DNA of 64,000 bases, from contig CM063109.1 of NCBI GenBank assembly GCA_031841125.1, positions 34,848,038-34,912,037 on the forward strand. Direction: 5' to 3'. The DNA comes from Acanthococcus lagerstroemiae. Lineage: Eukaryota > Arthropoda > Insecta > Hemiptera > Eriococcidae. Made by a program: the position numbers and the translations under genes. The stretch's first letter is position 1; the number at the start of each line of letters is the position of its first letter. Below, piece after piece: positions 23,205 to 32,049 of the stretch. The notes under the pieces are model-generated. The model ran no database searches. It was not told the origin of the DNA and saw only the letters and a program-made list of their open reading frames with translations.

Positions 23205-23471
23205 AGGTGTCTGGTTGGCCGAGTGGATAGCGCACTGGTCTCGGAATCCGGATATCCTGGGTTCGAGTCCACGTAGCAACTCGCTACATTTCGACCTAGG
23301 CCGGTTTTTTGACAAGAAGTGAAGAGGGCTAAGACAGCCCTAACAGCCTCCTCGACGTCTCTGAGGTAATGCTCGAAAGGACGGATTCCAGGGCTCGGGT
23401 TGAGAGTAAATTAGAAAAGAGCACCTGTCACCCCTAGTAACCATCTCTGTCCAATAAAATTTATTAAATTA
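23205..23471 (+). mobile_element. tRNA-derived SINE (plus strand)
   Basis: The head GTCTGGTTGGCCGAGTGGAT carries the A box, and GGTTCGAGTCC at about 23260 is the B box, giving an internal pol III promoter. The body has CGACCTAGGCCGGTTTTTTG and GAAGAGGGCTAAGACAGCCC as in the minus-strand copy at 10205-10443. The 3' end is AATAAAATTTATTAAATT, not a pure A-tail, which suggests mobilisation by a LINE that recognises an AT-rich end. Confidence 0.85.
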
Positions 23472-24254
23472 TGGATATTTTGATAAAATTTTCCGATACT
23501 TTTGAATTAAGATGGCGGAATAGGTTTGTCGAGACCATTATTTGCACACGTCGAATACGCCTCGATTATGCTTAATCCGCTATACTTACAATTCATGATA
23601 CACATTACACACATATGTACACTACATATGCACGTCATGCGTATATGAATGTACTGATAAACTATGAAGGTGTGCTTATGGGAATACTATACAGCTGAAC
23701 TCGAAAGATAACTTCAACTTTCTTATCAGCAGCTGCTGAGCAATTCCACCAATTTTTCCGATTCGTTTTTTCGTTAATTCAATAGGCGATTCGGAATCGC
23801 GAATGACATGGAATAACGAATGGCGACTCTTCAAGGTTTCATTTCTAGTTGAAGCTATTGTTCTGTTAAACTGGAGTTCTCGTATGTTCGCGAGGTTAAT
23901 GGGATGATACCACATTTTCAGACGTCTGATTCACGTCACACAGTTTCTTTCATCTCATCCGTCAACCAAAAGCGAACGTTTAGGTATCTACTTCTGCTGT
24001 CCAGTATCCGCATCTTCTACTTCCCATCCTTGCTTGTTTTCTGCGAAACGAACTTATAAAATTATCCGAGACCGCAGTCGATTAGATTTTTCGCTACACG
24101 TGATGTCATTCAGCAAATTACTCATGCTAAAATATCCATTAGGTAATCAGATTTTTATTTCTTAATTGATGACGATTGCTTTCATTTCGTGTACCGTTTG
24201 GTTCTTTTTTTTTAATCTACGATTCATGATTTTTTGTAACCTTCTAGTTGTGCT

Positions 24255-24375
24255 CAGGAACGTAACGTAGAGTTTTCCTGGGGAGGGGGGGGGGGAGGCA
24301 AAAAATGGTTAAAGTCTCAGCTGACTCAACTCAAAATTTCTAAGTATCAAATTTTTTGTAATACCAACAAAAAAA
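24255..24375 (-). repeat. Dispersed repeat, copy 3 (inverted)
   Basis: The reverse complement of this stretch carries AAATTTGATACTTAGAAATT, AGTTGAGTCAG, a C-run and CTCTACGTTACG in the same order as at 1125 and 8110. The G-run at 24282 is part of it. Confidence 0.5.
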
Positions 24376-24563
24376 CACAAAAAAAAAACTCGAAATCTCT
24401 TTTGACTGGTTGAATTTCTCTAACTTTTGATCCATCTAGAAATTTCCCAACTCCGATGGATGCTTGGGGGCAAGGTGCCCCCGTGCCCCCTCCTAAGTTT
24501 TGTCCCTGGATGTGCTTGCCTGTGTAAACCAAAGAGGGTTGTCTTTTATTTCTCGCACACATG

Positions 24564-26252
24564 CAGGGGCGGTTTTATCGATAGGCCCGATGGACCCGGG
24601 CCTACAGCGGAAATTTTTTGGAGGGCGGCAAATTTTGAAGGTTAGAAAAAAAACAGAAAAAAAAAACAATATAATTTCGGCATAAAAAAGAGAAAGGATG
24701 CTTACGATAATGTTTATAATTTATTTTACTTTTTATTCAATTAAAAAAATATGGATCCAGAAGAGATCAAAGTGAGTGCTTCAAAGTTGGCGAAAGTTTA
24801 TCACCAGGAGGGAGAGACAGATTTAGATGATGAATTCTTTGCTGAGGAATGCATATATTTCAAACATTTTCATTTATCGGTCATTGATCTTCGAAAATAT
24901 GATGGAAGCACTACGTACGTGTTGGAATATATGCTAAACAAAAATTGACCTGCACTTTCCCAAACATATTATACGGCATTACAAATTTTTCTCACCTTGC
25001 CAGTTTCAAACGCCACAGGTGAACATAGCTTCTCCGTTTTGAAACGCATAAAGTATTACCTGCGTACCACATTTATTTATTTATTTCAGCGATGACAGCG
25101 TTTCCTTGCTCTGTTTACAGTGCATTTATGGCAGTGAACTGGGGGGAGTCTCCTCCCCAGTGCTGTCATGAGCCCATTTTAGGGCATATACCTCCCCGCC
25201 TCTTCTCCATTCAGCTTTGTTGGTGGCTACTCTTCTCCATTTTGGGCCCATTTCCTTCCTAAATTCGTCCCGCCAACGCGTCAGCGGCCTACCTGTATGC
25301 CTTATCTCATTGTACTGTACCCAAGCCTCTACTTTCTTTGTCCACCTCCCTTCTTGTCTTAAGATATGACCCGCATAGTTCCATTTTTGTTTTTTGATTA
25401 CTTTCCCTGTGTCTTTTGCTTTTGTTACTCTTCCTATCTTTTTGTTCTTAATTCTATCCTTTTTCTTTATCCCTAAAATACTTCTCTCCATTGCCTTTTG
25501 AGTGGTTTGTAGTTTTCTTATATTAGCTTTTGTTAAAGCCCACGTTTGGGCGCCGTACACGAGCACCGACAGCGTACAACTTTTCCATATTTTCGTTTTT
25601 AGGTTAATGCCTATCCTTCCTTTGAAGATTTCCTTTAATGTCCAAAAGTTTTTCCACCCTTTTTGTATCCTTCTGCTCAGTTCTTTTCCCCTTTTATTTT
25701 TGAACTAAATTAATTGCCCCAAGTATTCTACTTCCTCTCTTCCCTCAATTTCTACCCCGCTTATTTCGAATTTTTCTATTTTATTTTTTGCCAGCACTTT
25801 GGGTTTTGCTCCGTTTATAATTAAAACCGCTTCTCTACTCTTGACAATAAATTCTTCTCCCATTTCCTTTAACTCTCTTAGTGAATTGGCAATTATTACT
25901 ACGTCATCCGCGAATCTCAAGTTGCTTAAGTACTCACCGTCGACCCTCAATCCTTTCCTCTCCCAGTCCATTTTCCTGAATACTTCTTCAAGTATACTAT
26001 TGAATAGATTAGGGGAGAGTGTATCTCCTTGTCTTACTCCCCTATTGACATTGAATTCTTCTCCCTTTCTACCTAGTCTTATGTAAGCCTTGGAGTTTTT
26101 GTACATATTTTTCAATATTCTTGTTAGGAGATGAAAAATTGGCTAGTCTGGCTATTTTAGCAATAGAAATTGACTTAATGAAATTTATAAATAATGTTAA
26201 TGAAATAATCGATGATTTTGCGGATAAAAAAGCTCGAAAGAAGTCGTTTTAA
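24564..26252 (+). pseudogene. hAT transposase C-terminus, split by a LINE
   Basis: The left end at 24564 begins CAGGGGCGG, a hAT-type terminus. A frame from 24751 (MDPEEIKVSASKL...) runs through one TGA at 24946 and continues in frame as TALQIFLTLPVSNATGEHSF and KRIKYYLRTT to 25069. After the inserted LINE the same protein resumes at 26127 (GDEKLASLAILAIE, then IIDDFADKKARKK) and ends at the TAA at 26250-26252. This is the hAT dimerisation domain (hATC) of the ZMYM-like group. The N-terminal zinc finger and most of the catalytic core are absent, so the element was already internally deleted. I could not find a matching right terminal repeat. Confidence 0.85.
25071..26126 (-). pseudogene. RTE-like LINE, 5' truncated, inserted in the hAT gene
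   Basis: The minus-strand frame encodes the second half of RT (GVRQGDTLSPNLFNSILEEV, motif C RFADDVVI) followed by the C-terminal domain (LVYGAQTWALTKANIRKL, KWNYAGHILRQEGRWT, TRWRDEFRKEMG). A single TAG at 25705-25707 interrupts an otherwise continuous frame from 26115 to 25126. The 3' end at 25071 carries an (AAAT)n tail, as in the copy at 41139. The 5' half (endonuclease and early RT motifs) is missing. I saw no target duplication, so the insertion may have come with a small deletion. Confidence 0.85.
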
Positions 26253-27115
26253 ATTTTGATAATGGAAATAAAAATACAGTTTGTTCGTTTCTTTTAAAAT
26301 TAGTCCATATTAAATAAATTCTTATAACATTCGTCGGTGCGATTAGTTCGAAAGGTGGAAATCGACAACAACACCGGCATAGCGGTGGTTTCATCGTTAA
26401 CGTCGTCGTAGGCCAATTTCGCTGACTCGTTATAATTTAGAGTTCCTGAATGCATGAGTTATAATTTTTAATAGGTCACAATGGTTGGTATATTGAAATA
26501 TACCGATTTTGGTGTTACAATGTACCCCCCTCCAAATTTTGAGCGGCCCCGCGAAACGAGTTTAGTTTGATTAGGAATCCTAAGACGACGTTTTACATTT
26601 TTCGAATTGAAATCAAACTTTGGTAAAAAAAAAAAAGAGCAAAACTGGAAACAATTCGAATTCATAAAAGACAATGACAAGATTTGAAACAAACAATCTA
26701 AAATAATCCTAAATTTAGTTAATACATCTTATTATGGCAATGCATGAGTGTGAAATATCAACTCACTCAACAATTTTAAAATTACATACTAAGTACTCTG
26801 AACGAACTTATATTAAAATACTCGCAATTATGCATTGGCAATAGAGGATATTAAATAACTAGGTGAACTATGACCCTGTACTTAAAATATATACACGTTA
26901 AATTATTATATCGGTACATCGTAAAACGAAATAAAATAATAACGGAAAAAAGGTTTTACAAGACCGAGCTTGGAAAATAACTAACAAAAGACAGAATACA
27001 TAACAATGATTAACGATGCTAAACTTCATACTTCGGTTTAGTATTGTAGATTAATTATTACATCTTATTGAAATTGTAAAACGGTGGAAAATAGAGAAAG
27101 TGTACAGAAGATGAG
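26253..27115. other. No gene seen; probable right part of the hAT element and the retroelement 3' region
   Basis: This lies between the hAT stop codon and the end of env. One would expect the hAT right end and the 3' LTR of the retroelement here. I could not define either, because no second LTR copy exists in the window for comparison. Confidence 0.35.
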
Positions 27116-28957
27116 TTAATTGTTACCCCTCATTAGTAATACTTCTATTTTGGCATTAAGGCAATTGACGTCCTGACGTAGGCGGTAGGCCATATATACG
27201 GAGTAGCTTACTCCTAGCGCCAAGATCGCATGAATGATAAGGTCCGCAATGTCATATAGATAGTACCAAGAGCCCCAAAGGGATTTCGGGATTCCTTTTA
27301 GGACAACATCGTTTAGTTCAGCTTTTAGGTCGTCGGTGGTTTTGTACAGTTTGAAGTGTGGGGTGGAGTCCCGCCAGTTATGGTTAAGAAGTGCCGAAAG
27401 ATTCCTGAATAGTTGGGTCGAGTTAAATTCGTCTAAAATTCTGGAGGATTTAAGTTGGGACCATTGAAGAGGTATGATGCGGGTTAATAAAGGACGTCTA
27501 GTTGCAGACAAATAGCACGGGACTGTCTTTGGTATAATGGTTTCAGAAGTGCCATTAGTTTCTTGGATCAAAGCATGATCGCAATTTAGAAAGATCTCAG
27601 TGGCTCCAGGTGCGGAGTAGTCGAGGTTTAGTCGTTCCATTAAGTTATTAGGGTATTTTAGAAATAAGACTTCTTGTAAATTCGATAGGATGTAGTGATT
27701 TGTTCCAAGTTATCTCACTATGGTATGACGGGGAGTAGGTTGGCATTCGAAAGAGCAGACTTCGTTTAGTAGTTCCATATTTGCTTTGAGAAAAATATTT
27801 TTGAGGCAGAGTGGGGAAATGTCAGTTTCATCAGCTACTGATTGGAGGTAGCATAGGTTGTCAATTCCATTGCATGCTGGTTGAGATGTAGGGTGAATTA
27901 CCTTGAAGAATGAGTTATACGAGTCGGAGACTACAAATGATGATCGTGTATGAATTGTGCATATTTGTTGCTGGTGGCGGAAAAATATGGGTGTGATTCG
28001 TGATAGAAGGTACGAGGCTTGTGCTGATTTGAGTGGTATCTTGATTTCCATCTGTAATTCGCCTTGATTTATTTCGCAAGAAGCAATTTTTATAGAGTAG
28101 TAGTATGGTATTCGTGCAACTGGAATGACGAGAGATAAATTGAGAGGTTTGATAGTCTGGACTAAGTTTATTAGATCCTTTTTGAGTTCTGCCATTGGTA
28201 GGAGATTTGCTGGGATTAGGTGATTTCTGCAGTGGGATGCTATTTCGGATATTCTTTGGGTGACTGCGAGCATTTGGAGGAGAGAGAGAGAGAGTGATTT
28301 TACTTCGTAGTCTTGGGCTGATTCCTCGTCGAGATTTAGGAAGTGTGCAATGTTTTCGTTTAAATTGGAGGCAAAAGTGTTTAATTCTTTGGAAAAGTGA
28401 AAAAGTGCTTCGTGTTGTAGGATTACATTATCCCGTAATTTTGCGTATTTTTCTTTTAATTGAATTTCATTGTTTTGGAAGTTCTCGATCATCTCTTTGT
28501 GGACTGTCCCACAGCAAAAGTCTAGAGCGTCCGCCATGAAGTGTAGATACCTTTTTTGTCGAATGGAGTTGAGGTTTGGGACTAAAGTGGATTCGAGATC
28601 AAATATTTTCGAAGACATTTTATTATACACGATGTTGTTTAGGCTTTTAAAGGCTTTTCGAATGTAATTTTGATTGAGATAGAAGCGGGAACTATCGTTC
28701 GAGCTCGTACAATATTGTTCGTAAGAGTGTAAGTCCATCTTTTCGATAGTTTGGTTAAGTACGGTTTCAGACAGCTCCAATTTCTGCGTGTAAAACAACG
28801 GAATACTACGGTCATAGACCGCTATATGTTTTAGAGGAGTAAAGAACACACCCGATATTACACGGGTTTCTATTTCATAAGCTCGAATTTTAAGAGATGC
28901 TATCGTCACCACAAATAACGTGATTAGTGCGGTATAGCTGCGATTGCGATTCATCAT
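27116..28957 (-). pseudogene. env: Retroelement envelope gene (F-like fusion glycoprotein), one premature stop
   Basis: The minus-strand frame starts at 28957. The first 415 residues have an N-terminal hydrophobic segment (about residues 8-25, likely signal peptide) and a furin-type site RQKR at 133-136. A cysteine-bearing segment and a helical stretch follow, as in the fusion subunit of insect errantivirus/baculovirus F-type envelopes. A TAA at 27710-27712 breaks the frame. The same frame then continues to 27116, where the last 174 residues include a membrane anchor (about residues 129-153 counted from 27640). Apart from this stop I see no frame damage. Such proteins sit in the membrane and mediate fusion. 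The gene follows the integrase region in the same direction, as in errantiviruses. Confidence 0.78.
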
Positions 28958-28993
28958 TCTGTAGTGGTGGTATTGTAGTCTGAAGCTGGTGAC

Positions 28994-29025
28994 CTGCGAA
29001 AGGGAAAAGAAAAGAGAAAAAAAAC
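28994..29025 (-). promoter_or_regulatory. Probable 3' splice site for env mRNA
   Basis: On the minus strand a long pyrimidine tract (TTTTTTTCTCTTTTCTTTTC) is followed by CCTTTCGCAG and then G at 28993, with the env ATG 36 bases downstream. Errantiviral env is made from a spliced RNA, so this is a natural acceptor. The donor would lie upstream in the part that is missing. Confidence 0.6.
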
Positions 29026-29059
29026 TAATGTTTATTTTAATTTACTGAACGCAAAGATA

Positions 29060-29419
29060 TCAGTGATTTCTTTTTTTTTGTTTAATTCGTTCTTGTCGAA
29101 AAATGTGTCTAATACGGGTTCTTTCTTTAAAAATTTTTTTGTTTAAAATCACACATGGGATGCGGTGGTTAGACCTAAGGTCGTAATTGCTGATGAAAAT
29201 GGAGTACCCTAAATTAAGCAGTAAATTGCAGTAGCAGTTTCTGATTTTTACGATGGCTTGTTGGAAGCTTGGGTACTCCCTAAAGTGTACAGAATTTAGG
29301 ATGATTCGCCGGATTCGGTGGCACCCCATGATGTGTGGTTCAAGGTTCTCGTCGTTTCTATATTCGGTTATTTCACCAATCCTTCCCCATGTTGCTTCGC
29401 AAATACAAATCGGCTTCAT
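29060..29419 (-). CDS. 119-residue ORF between pol and env, unidentified
   Basis: The frame begins MKPICICEATWGRIGEITEY. It is cysteine- and arginine-containing, ends in a basic stretch (RQERIKQKKRNH), and has no motif I recognise and no signal peptide. A pyrimidine-rich TATTTTGTCTAG precedes the ATG directly, which resembles a splice acceptor. It lies on the same strand as pol and env and just upstream of the env acceptor. It may be an accessory gene of the retroelement, or chance. Confidence 0.3.
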   Translation of the reverse strand: MKPICICEATWGRIGEITEYRNDENLEPHIMGCHRIRRIILNSVHFREYPSFQQAIVKIRNCYCNLLLNLGYSIFISNYDLRSNHRIPCVILNKKIFKERTRIRHIFRQERIKQKKRNH

Positions 29420-30274
29420 CTAGACAAAATATGCGCGAAAGTTCTAATTTTAGCGAATTAAGTAACGGTGATAGTTCCTGTCGCAATGGGTTAAAAAAAA
29501 TTTACGGAGACTGTTCCAAACATTTAGTAAGCTAATCGTTACGGAGTTGGGAATGCAAATAATCGGCAATATTATCAGCCTGCTTAGTAAAATAGCGGCG
29601 TTAGCACTAAAGAAATGTAGACCACGGAGTACTGAAGTTGAAGTTATTGCTCTATGTGAGGATAAACGCTGACAAGCTGTGTTTTTCCCTGATTAGAAAA
29701 ATCCCGAAGGTGTTGTATACTGTTATGCGGCTCATTTATTTGTTACATTCACGTGTCATGATGATGGCAAAACTTAACCTAATTAATTAATAAGTAATAA
29801 TGCGCATGCTGGCAATATATGTATTAGCACGGGCTGCTAATAGCACGCGTCAAAGAAAAGTATGAAATAAATTCGTTCAATGGCTTATCAGCGAAAATAA
29901 GAATTGCCGTTAGTTAATTAATTTAATTTTTTCCTAATCCTAAAAGTCTCTACCGACGATGTGAATAACATCGTTATATCTCCCAGATCGGATGGGATTC
30001 CGAGATATACTAAAATTCGATTTTTGAAGAGTCCATAAGTTTCCAAGTATACAAGAACCACATACTCTCTCACTTGCTACGTAGACTTGACTCACATATT
30101 CGCTGACATTTCACACTCTCATTGTATTCGGCATTCATTTATACACCACGGAACACTTCGCCATCAAATTCAGCAATAGGTTTCTGGGAAGGGTTTTCGG
30201 TAAGATATTTCTTAATCTAAATTTTCTTAAAATTATTAATGCCTGTTTGCGAATTTGAAACCGTTAAGGTGACT
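29420..30274. other. Intergenic part of the retroelement, no gene recognised
   Basis: About 0.85 kb of AT-rich sequence separates the small ORFs from the pol end. Known errantiviruses have little space between pol and env, so this stretch may contain an insertion that I cannot delimit. Confidence 0.35.
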
Positions 30275-30481
30275 TCAAATACCGGATAAGTTGAATACGG
30301 TTCTTAGGTATTGTTTTAGTTGTTCGTTTTCTGCCAGCTGTTCCTGTAAACGTTCGTACTTTCGACGTATAGTTGGGTTGGGGAACAGGCAGTTGGTACA
30401 GTTGGTTAAAGTATGACTCTGGTTAATGAGATGGGTATGAGATTTTTGAAGTGAAGTTATAATTTTCTCAGGTATCGTGGA
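30275..30481 (-). CDS. 68-codon open frame overlapping the pol stop, coiled-coil-like
   Basis: This frame is one base off the pol frame, opens just inside the pol end and runs to a TGA at 30275-30277. It has a CTNC pair and a charged, heptad-like stretch (RRKYERLQEQLAENEQLKQY). It has no ATG near its start, so it would need frameshifting, splicing or a lost join to pol. It may equally be the true pol C-terminus after a frameshift. Confidence 0.35.
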   Translation of the reverse strand, partial: STIPEKIITSLQKSHTHLINQSHTLTNCTNCLFPNPTIRRKYERLQEQLAENEQLKQYLRTVFNLSGI

Positions 30482-32048
30482 TTACGTTCGTTTTGGCTTG
30501 AATAGGTACGGAACACTGTATAGACGATACGTTCCCTGCGATACTTCCCGGTTTCTCATCAAGTTTGTTTTTACGAGGGATTACAGGTTTCAATTTTTCA
30601 ATATGGACCAATGTTACTTTGCCGTTAGGTTCATTTTCCGGGCGTATTAAATAATTGAGCTGGTGAACCTTTTTTAGTATTTTGTAAATCGTTTTTTCGT
30701 ACATTGCCGTTAGTTTGTTATTTCTGTTCAAAATTTTGAGATACACCCTATCGTTTTCTTTGAATTCATAATCTTTCCTGTTTCGGTCATAATATTTCTT
30801 ATTTCGTTCATTAGCGTTGTGCATATAGTCAGCTAATTTTTCGCGTATTTCTAGTAAATTGTCGAGTTCCTTTTCTCTGGAGGTAAAAGTGGATGTTGGA
30901 GATAATTCGTATTTGTTTTCGAAAATTAAGTTAGGGTTATAGCCGTATAATAAGTAAAAGGGAGATTCCAGAGTAAGTATACAGCTAGTGTTAATTGCGA
31001 AGGTAATTTCTTGTAATAAAAGTTCCCAATTTTGCGGTTGTCCGGATTTGTTTTTATCTTCTAAGCATTTTTTTAGCGCGTGAGTTATTTTCTTGTTTGC
31101 CCCCTCAGCGAAGCTTTGGGATTGGGAATGAAATGTGGTACTGAAGTGGTGTTTAATGCCTAGAGAGGTTGTAAAATTTTTAAACTCTTGTGACCTGAAA
31201 GCAGATTCGTTGTCTGTTTCAATAATTCGTACAATTCCAGTTTGTAAAAAAAGTTTTTGGAGGCATTGAATAACACCGGCCGTGCTAGTGTCCTTACAGG
31301 GGAAGGTATGGAGAAAATGAGTAGTTTTGTCTACACATGTGAGTACAAATTTTTTGTTATGCTTGATAGGTAATGGGCCAAGATGGTCTAACTGTAAAAC
31401 GTGATACGGAGTAGTTGATTGAAGAGGTCTATTCGTAAGAAGTCCGAGTTTCTTTCCGATTCTTTTATGAATTGCACATGATGAACAACTGTCAATAAAA
31501 TTCTTAATATCCGAGATGTAAGATTTCCACCAAAATTTCTTTCCTTGAATTTTCCTAATTGTTTTAGATATTCCAAAATGTCCTCCATTAATACTTGAAT
31601 CGTGGCATTCTTCCAAAATTTCTTTTTGTAAGTGTTCTGGCACTACGTACACGGGTTGTTTAGTTCCTTTTTCATAGTCAATTTTATTATACATGAGTAT
31701 GCCATCGTTTGAGATACTATAGAATCGTCGAAGGCGGTATAGGTTGTTAAATTTACGTTGGTTTTTCTGTGGAGTAGGTCGGCCTTCTAAAACATCGATT
31801 AAGAATTTTAGACTTTCGTCTTTCAATTGTTCCTGTCTAAATTTATGAATATGCGTGTCGTTCTGAATATTGTTGACTTTTGTTTCTGTTGGTTTTTCTT
31901 GTTCTTCTTCTGGTAGTCTACTTAAAAAATCACTAATCGAATTACGTACTCCTGGAATCCATTCTAGTCTAAAGCTATGGGATTGTAATTTGGATCTCCA
32001 GAAACTGAGAATATTAAAGTAATATTTTTTGTTAATTTTGTTTTTTTC
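30468..32048 (-). CDS. pol: Pol fragment: RNase H end, integrase (LTR retroelement)
   Basis: The frame is open from 32048; the first ATG is at 31826. The start reads as the end of the RNase H domain (LEWIPGVRNSISDFLSRLPE). From the ATG, the integrase zinc finger has H75, H83, C114 and C117. The catalytic triad is D147 (LQLDHLG), D205 (ETDNES) and E241 (AEGANKK), with exactly 35 residues between the last two. The C-terminal part (NDRVYLKILN...) corresponds to the GPY/F-type module, but the GPY motif itself is altered. Integrase joins the cDNA to host DNA. No stop or frameshift lies within it. Upstream gag, protease and RT are absent; the sequence breaks off near 32048. With env downstream, the parent was a Ty3/Gypsy-group errantivirus-like element. 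Confidence 0.85.
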   Translation of the reverse strand, partial: EKNKINKKYYFNILSFWRSKLQSHSFRLEWIPGVRNSISDFLSRLPEEEQEKPTETKVNNIQNDTHIHKFRQEQLKDESLKFLIDVLEGRPTPQKNQRKFNNLYRLRRFYSISNDGILMYNKIDYEKGTKQPVYVVPEHLQKEILEECHDSSINGGHFGISKTIRKIQGKKFWWKSYISDIKNFIDSCSSCAIHKRIGKKLGLLTNRPLQSTTPYHVLQLDHLGPLPIKHNKKFVLTCVDKTTHFLHTFPCKDTSTAGVIQCLQKLFLQTGIVRIIETDNESAFRSQEFKNFTTSLGIKHHFSTTFHSQSQSFAEGANKKITHALKKCLEDKNKSGQPQNWELLLQEITFAINTSCILTLESPFYLLYGYNPNLIFENKYELSPTSTFTSREKELDNLLEIREKLADYMHNANERNKKYYDRNRKDYEFKENDRVYLKILNRNNKLTAMYEKTIYKILKKVHQLNYLIRPENEPNGKVTLVHIEKLKPVIPRKNKLDEKPGSIAGNVSSIQCSVPIQAKTNVIHDT

Positions 32049-32049
32049 T

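Noticed and set aside
23208..23282. Functional tRNA gene
   Set aside because: The same head with the same long body recurs at 10205-10443, so it is a SINE. I also could not form a sound acceptor stem.
25799..26086. Plus-strand ORF over the LINE RT
   Set aside because: Antisense shadow of the RFADDVVI-containing RT frame.
26500..27115. 3' LTR of the env-bearing retroelement
   Set aside because: No polypurine tract or paired LTR could be recognised, and there is no second copy to compare.
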